Of a stretch of 28,094 nt of DNA, positions 23,870 through 28,094 are shown piece by piece. The notes beneath the pieces are model-generated. The model searched no databases and had not been told where the DNA came from. It saw only the letters and a list, made by a program, of their open reading frames with translations. This stretch comes from Oscillospiraceae bacterium (lineage in GTDB: Bacteria > Bacillota_A > Clostridia > Saccharofermentanales > Saccharofermentanaceae), in assembly GCA_902803365.1 (NCBI GenBank), contig CADCPU010000165.1, positions 1 to 28,094 of the forward strand, read 5' to 3'. Within the stretch, counting starts at the first letter, position 1. Every line of letters begins with the position of its first letter. The position numbers were made by a program, and so were the translations under genes.

Positions 23870-25351
23870 ATGAAACAATTATGGTTTAGGGCACTTGCAG
23901 TGCTCATTTCCGCGCTTGTATGCATCAATGTACTGACGGTAGGTGCAGACAGTAAGGCTGCTGATACAGCGGGACAGACAACGGCAGATTTTGTAGAGCG
24001 TGGTTATTCGCTTATGTTGTCACGTGAATCTGATCCGGAGGGACTTAAGTTCTGGGTAGATCAGCTCAATTCCGGTGCTATCAATGCTGCTGAGATGATA
24101 ACGGGTTTTTATGAGAGTCCTGAGTTCCAGGGTAAGAAATACGGAAAGAGCAAGTCAGTTGAGACTCTTTATAAGGTAATGCTCTCCAGAGATCCTGATG
24201 AAGACGGTCTCGGATATTGGGTCGGCCTTGTAGATAAGGGATTCACACACAGATATATTATCAACGGTTTTGCAGCTTCTCCGGAATTTAACAACCTTTG
24301 TGCACAGTACGGCATTAACGCAGGTAATGTTAATTTCACTGAGGTACGTGATGCGAATTCCAACGTAACTGAATTCGTAAATGATTGTTATAACAATATC
24401 CTCGGTAGAAAGCCTGATATCCCGGGTCTTGATAACTGGGTACTTAAGTTCCTCTCTGGTGAGGTATATCCTGAAGATATGATCTATGGCTTCGTTTATT
24501 CTGCAGAAGCCAAGAACGTCATCACGACTGACCGGGACTTCGTTACTGCACTATACAGATCTTTCTTCGGTCACGAAGCAGACGAGCAGGGAATGTCCTT
24601 CTGGCTTAACTACCTTGCTTCTCATTCAAGAGATGAGCTCTTTAACGAGTTTAAGCTCAGCCCTGAGTTTGCAGCACTTCTTGCGGCTCACAACATGACG
24701 CTTCGTCCTACACCGACTCCGACACCTTCACCAACGCCTGTTCCTTATACCGGAATGGTAGCGCTTACTTTTGATGACGGACCTTATTCTCCTGTAACCA
24801 ATGTAATCCTCGACGAACTTGAGAAGGTAGGCGGTCACGCTACATTCTTCGTTGTAGGTGATCGTTGTGCAACATACAGCAGCTGTCTTACGCGTGCCGT
24901 AGGCCTCGGCTGCGAGATCGGTAATCACACATATGATCACAAGAACAATCTTGCCAACGTAAGCGGTGATACGATCAGATGGGAGATCGGTGCATGTAAT
25001 GATGCAGTTCACGATATAACAGGCATCTATCCAACGGTCATGAGACCTTGCGGAGGTTCCTACAGTGATACGACCAGGGCAAATTGCGTATTGCCTATGA
25101 TCATCTGGTCTCTTGATACCCAGGATTGGAGATACAGGAATACACAAAAGACAATTGATGCTATCCTTAACAATGTAAAAGATGGCGATGTTATCCTGAT
25201 GCACGATCTCTATGAATCAACGGGTGAAGCGATGAAGACCATTATCCCTGAACTCACAAATCGTGGCTATAAGCTCGTAACGGTAAGTGAACTTGCAGAA
25301 GCCAAGGGTATCACGCTCGAGGCCGGTGCACCGTACTATTCGATCCGATAA
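23870..25351 (+). CDS. Secreted DUF4214-polysaccharide deacetylase fusion
   Basis: The 493-residue protein has an N-terminal signal peptide (about 1-30, ending near GADSKA). Four copies of a helical repeat with the pattern R-x-x-D-x-x-G-L/M-x-[FY/N]-W follow, corresponding to DUF4214 domains (about 40-280). A Thr-Pro-Ser linker then leads to a NodB-type deacetylase domain: TFDDGP (300-305), NHTYDH metal site (352-357), RPCGG (392-396), DTQDW and LMHD (His445). It probably removes acetyl groups from cell-wall or surface glycans. DUF4214 is often found in secreted proteins and may bind glycans. ATG at 23870 is preferred over GTG at 23861 because GAGGGG is 8 bases upstream. The membrane sulfatase gene follows after 5 bases. 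Confidence 0.93.
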   Translation: MKQLWFRALAVLISALVCINVLTVGADSKAADTAGQTTADFVERGYSLMLSRESDPEGLKFWVDQLNSGAINAAEMITGFYESPEFQGKKYGKSKSVETLYKVMLSRDPDEDGLGYWVGLVDKGFTHRYIINGFAASPEFNNLCAQYGINAGNVNFTEVRDANSNVTEFVNDCYNNILGRKPDIPGLDNWVLKFLSGEVYPEDMIYGFVYSAEAKNVITTDRDFVTALYRSFFGHEADEQGMSFWLNYLASHSRDELFNEFKLSPEFAALLAAHNMTLRPTPTPTPSPTPVPYTGMVALTFDDGPYSPVTNVILDELEKVGGHATFFVVGDRCATYSSCLTRAVGLGCEIGNHTYDHKNNLANVSGDTIRWEIGACNDAVHDITGIYPTVMRPCGGSYSDTTRANCVLPMIIWSLDTQDWRYRNTQKTIDAILNNVKDGDVILMHDLYESTGEAMKTIIPELTNRGYKLVTVSELAEAKGITLEAGAPYYSIR

Positions 25352-25356
25352 GTTAT

Positions 25357-27516
25357 ATGAGTAATAATGATGCAAAAAATGAACAAAAGAGCAGTGCCTT
25401 TCACGGGGTACTGCCCTTTTTGCTCTTAACGGCTGCTTTTCCGTTCTGGGAACTGATGATCCGTATATTGTCCAAGAGCGCAGATCCGATAGATTCCGAT
25501 CTGTTCGGTATACTCGCGGTCGCTCTCGGCTTCGGCCTTTTATGGGCACTTTTGATCGCCGTGCTTCCGAAGATCGCTTCGAAAATAGTCGGCAGCATAG
25601 TCTTAGTTCTCTTTTTTATCCTCTATGGAATCGAATTCTGTTGTGATGATTTCTATGGAATATACTTCGGTATCAGTTTTATGACCGGAATGACAGGAGA
25701 TGTCGTTAACGGATTTACGGCGACCATCGGAGAGGTAGTCTTTGACCGTATTCCGCAGATCCTTGTCCTTATCGCGCCTGTGATCCTCTGGGCCGTTCTT
25801 CTTATATCCAAGAAGACACGTTCATGGCAATTTGAAATGACGGTGAAAAAAGGTGTTCCGGCATTATGCGGTGCAATGGCGCTCCTGCTTGCAGGAACTA
25901 TCATCTCTTCGACTGGTGAGAAGAAGGCTCTGTATACTTATGATTTTGAACCCAATTCGGGTGTGCGCCGTCTTGGTGTCTTGTCGGCAGCGCGCCTTGA
26001 ACTTCAGTATTCTCTGTTGGGCAAGCCTGAACCGGAGCTTCCGGAGATCAACTCTGATGAACCGTTGTTTACGACATATTATTCTGCGACTTCCGAGACG
26101 ACAGAGACGACTTTGGCAGAACCGTCAGATCCGGATGAGACCTTGGCGACCGAGACAACAGAAACGGAAGGACCGACTTCAACTCCGACGCCATATCCTT
26201 ACAATGTAACGGATATCGACTTTGAAAGTCTCTACGAAAATGAGACCAATAATACGATCAAGAATATGCATCTGTACTTCGGTAACCTCGTACCCAGCAA
26301 GCAGAATGAGTACACGGGGATTTTCGAAGGCAAGAATCTGATCCTTATAACAGCTGAGGGTTTTTGTCCTTATGCGATCGACAAGGATTACACGCCGACT
26401 TTGTACAGGTTGTCTCATGAGAGCTTTATATTCACGGATTTTTACCAGCCGAACTGGCATCTGTCCACAACAGGCGGTGAGTATGCCGTAATGACAGGCC
26501 AGATACCTCAGTGGATCGGTTCGAGCAATTCGTTCTATGCAAGCTCAAAGATCGAGATGCCTCTGGGCCTCGGACATATATTCGGTGATATGGGCTATTC
26601 CGTTCCTGCTTGGCATAATGGTGCTTATGATTTCTATGACAGGAACAAGACTCATCCGAATCTCGGTTATGAATTCTCTGCGATCGACCACGGTCTTGAT
26701 CTTCCGACTCGTACATGGCCTGCATCTGACAAGGAGATGTTCGAAGCGACATGCAATTCCTATATAGATGAATATGTAAAGACCGGTAAGAACTTCCATG
26801 CTTACTATATGACTGTCAGCGGTCACTGTAACTATACCTGGGGTGCGAATGCCATGAGTAAGCGCTATAAGGAATCGGCCATTGAAGCATTTCCTGATTC
26901 ATCGATGCAGGTTCAGGCATACAAAGCCTGCAACAAGGATCTTGATCTGGGTCTTGAATACCTTATCAGCAGGCTCGAAAAGGCGGGCATTGCAGATGAT
27001 ACGGTTATCGTGATGGCTGCTGATCATTATCCGTACGGAATTGCCAACAAAGGAACCGACTATTATAAAGAATTGTCCGGAATAGATGATAACGAGCAAT
27101 GCATCTCGCGTTACAGGAATTCATTGATCCTGTGGTGCGGTTCGATGACCGATGCGAAAGTCATCACTACACCGTGCATGACATGTGACATCGTACCGAC
27201 GATCCTTAATATGTTCGGTATCGAATACGATTCTCGTCTGTTTGCAGGTCACGATATCTTTGATACCGATTATGATCCTGCTGTTTGCAGCAATTCCATG
27301 CCGCTTGTTATACTTCCGATGAACAGCGGCAACAGCTGGATAACTGCCGCCGGTTCTTATGACTGCAAGACTAAGGAGTTCAAGCCGAATTCCGATGTGA
27401 CGGTAGGGGAGGACTACGTTGATAACGTAAATGCCCTCGTCAAGGACAAGTGGCGATACTCGGGTATGATGATACAGTACGGGTACTTCGAGAAAGTGCT
27501 CGGATCAGAAGAATGA
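25357..27516 (+). CDS. LTA-synthase-family membrane sulfatase
   Basis: The 719-residue protein has five membrane helices in the first 190 residues, a Ser/Thr/Glu-rich linker (about 230-285) ending in a short Thr-Pro stretch, and an extracellular alkaline-phosphatase-type domain. Key residues match LtaS-like enzymes: Glu334 in ILITAEG, the nucleophile Thr371 in LSTTGGEY, and Asp556-His557 in MAADHYPYG. LtaS polymerises glycerol phosphate onto a lipid anchor; related enzymes transfer phosphoglycerol or phosphoethanolamine, so the substrate is not certain. It follows the deacetylase so closely, with no separate ribosome binding site visible, that the two probably form one cell-envelope operon. 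Confidence 0.92.
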   Translation: MSNNDAKNEQKSSAFHGVLPFLLLTAAFPFWELMIRILSKSADPIDSDLFGILAVALGFGLLWALLIAVLPKIASKIVGSIVLVLFFILYGIEFCCDDFYGIYFGISFMTGMTGDVVNGFTATIGEVVFDRIPQILVLIAPVILWAVLLISKKTRSWQFEMTVKKGVPALCGAMALLLAGTIISSTGEKKALYTYDFEPNSGVRRLGVLSAARLELQYSLLGKPEPELPEINSDEPLFTTYYSATSETTETTLAEPSDPDETLATETTETEGPTSTPTPYPYNVTDIDFESLYENETNNTIKNMHLYFGNLVPSKQNEYTGIFEGKNLILITAEGFCPYAIDKDYTPTLYRLSHESFIFTDFYQPNWHLSTTGGEYAVMTGQIPQWIGSSNSFYASSKIEMPLGLGHIFGDMGYSVPAWHNGAYDFYDRNKTHPNLGYEFSAIDHGLDLPTRTWPASDKEMFEATCNSYIDEYVKTGKNFHAYYMTVSGHCNYTWGANAMSKRYKESAIEAFPDSSMQVQAYKACNKDLDLGLEYLISRLEKAGIADDTVIVMAADHYPYGIANKGTDYYKELSGIDDNEQCISRYRNSLILWCGSMTDAKVITTPCMTCDIVPTILNMFGIEYDSRLFAGHDIFDTDYDPAVCSNSMPLVILPMNSGNSWITAAGSYDCKTKEFKPNSDVTVGEDYVDNVNALVKDKWRYSGMMIQYGYFEKVLGSEE

Positions 27517-27523
27517 ACAAATA

Positions 27524-27560
27524 AAAAGGGTGTCTCAAGTATATCTTGAAACACCCTTTT
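27524..27560. terminator. Bidirectional rho-independent terminator between convergent genes
   Basis: AAAAGGGTGTCTCAAG (27524-27539) pairs with CTTGAAACACCCTTTT (27545-27560), with one C-A mismatch and a 5-base loop. The A run on one side and T run on the other make it work in both directions, ending the sulfatase gene on the plus strand and the last gene on the minus strand. Confidence 0.9.
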
Positions 27561-27581
27561 CATTATTATGTTGAAAGGATA

Positions 27582-28094
27582 TCAGTTGCCGATAAAAGTG
27601 TTGTAGCTCTCGGTAAGTTCAGCTTTAAGATCGGAACTGGATGAGACTTCGGTCCAATCGAGGACGCATTCGAATTCTTCCTGACCTTCAAATGTCGTAT
27701 CTGCGATATTATTAAATGTTTCTTCATCGATCACGTTATCTTCCGAATCTTTATATTCAGAAGTTCCTTCCTCGCTGGAGTAGCCGGAAGCCAGTTCAAC
27801 GACTTTGATCGTGGAATCGTTAAGGCTTAATGCATTGTAAGAATGGTACAATTCCGGTTTTGCAGGAGTGAAATTTTCAAATATATAATTGTATGTGTTT
27901 CCGTCGAAGAATACTCTGATAGCCTGATCACTGATCATATCAGGGTAGGAGTAGCCTTCCGGGTATTTAACATCCAATCCGCAAGCTTCGATCGAATCTC
28001 CGGACTCTGAGACCTCGTAGATTTCAATATATGTACAACTCAATGAACCCTGGATCGTACCGAAGTTGATCTCAAGTCTTCCGTTATGATCATA
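27582..28094 (-). CDS. Unrecognised protein, C-terminal part (5' end outside window)
   Basis: The minus-strand frame is open to the window edge: the codon at 28043 is an internal TTG, and 17 more in-frame codons precede it, so this is the last 170 residues of a longer protein. I recognise no family. The piece is acidic and beta-strand-rich in its first half (SCTYIEIYEVSESGD), with a Ser/Glu/Asp-rich second half and a Trp-containing CVLDWTEVSSSSD near the end. The composition is compatible with a secreted or surface protein or lipoprotein, but the N-terminus is needed to tell. It converges on the sulfatase gene across a shared terminator. Confidence 0.7.
   Translation of the reverse strand, partial: YDHNGRLEINFGTIQGSLSCTYIEIYEVSESGDSIEACGLDVKYPEGYSYPDMISDQAIRVFFDGNTYNYIFENFTPAKPELYHSYNALSLNDSTIKVVELASGYSSEEGTSEYKDSEDNVIDEETFNNIADTTFEGQEEFECVLDWTEVSSSSDLKAELTESYNTFIGN

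Overview
The window reads as chromosomal DNA of a Gram-positive, clostridia-like bacterium of moderate GC content. The evidence is a classic Firmicutes housekeeping gene order, a PASTA-domain Ser/Thr kinase, an LTA-synthase-type sulfatase, strong GGAGG-type ribosome binding sites and many ATGA stop/start overlaps. I cannot name a genus from the sequence. No rRNA, tRNA, CRISPR array, transposase, phage gene or integrase was seen.

Region 1 (1-9473) starts with the 3' part of a short-chain dehydrogenase/reductase gene. It is followed by a tightly packed run: def, fmt, rsmB, rlmN, PP2C phosphatase, PASTA kinase, rsgA, rpe, thiN. An extended -10 promoter at 433-441 probably drives this run. It joins N-formylmethionine handling, rRNA methylation, Ser/Thr phospho-signalling, ribosome assembly and two small metabolic enzymes. 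The kinase has an unusual extracellular end: three PASTA domains, an InlB-B-like repeat domain and a Thr-Pro-rich tail.

Region 2 (9474-15415) holds a LytTR DNA-binding regulator paired with a two-helix membrane protein, resembling LytTR regulator/inhibitor pairs. Next come a RecD2-type helicase with an unexpected six-cysteine segment, a ComFC-type phosphoribosyltransferase, a TPR protein and a DUF4037 nucleotidyltransferase-like protein.

Region 3 (15416-22527) is the most interesting part. Two adjacent gene sets have the same order: three small helical proteins of about 90-110 residues (here A, B, C), then a large protein D of 514-554 residues. The second set ends with two D genes. None of the nine proteins has a recognisable signal peptide or membrane segment. 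Each D protein has an N-terminal helical region, a conserved unassigned middle region and a C-terminal CHAP/NlpC-P60-like Cys-His hydrolase domain. Both sets are preceded by near-identical promoters with a 17-bp spacer. The architecture resembles LXG/WXG100-type substrates of the type VII (ESX) secretion system travelling with small helical partners, but no secretion machinery and no immunity gene lie in the window. I propose a duplicated, coordinately expressed system for exporting peptidoglycan hydrolases. This is inference from architecture.

Region 4 (22528-28094) holds a minus-strand aldo/keto reductase with a ferredoxin-like tail, a secreted DUF4214-polysaccharide deacetylase, an LTA-synthase-family membrane sulfatase, and the 3' part of an unrecognised minus-strand gene. 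Two bidirectional terminators separate convergent genes at 22485-22527 and 27524-27560.
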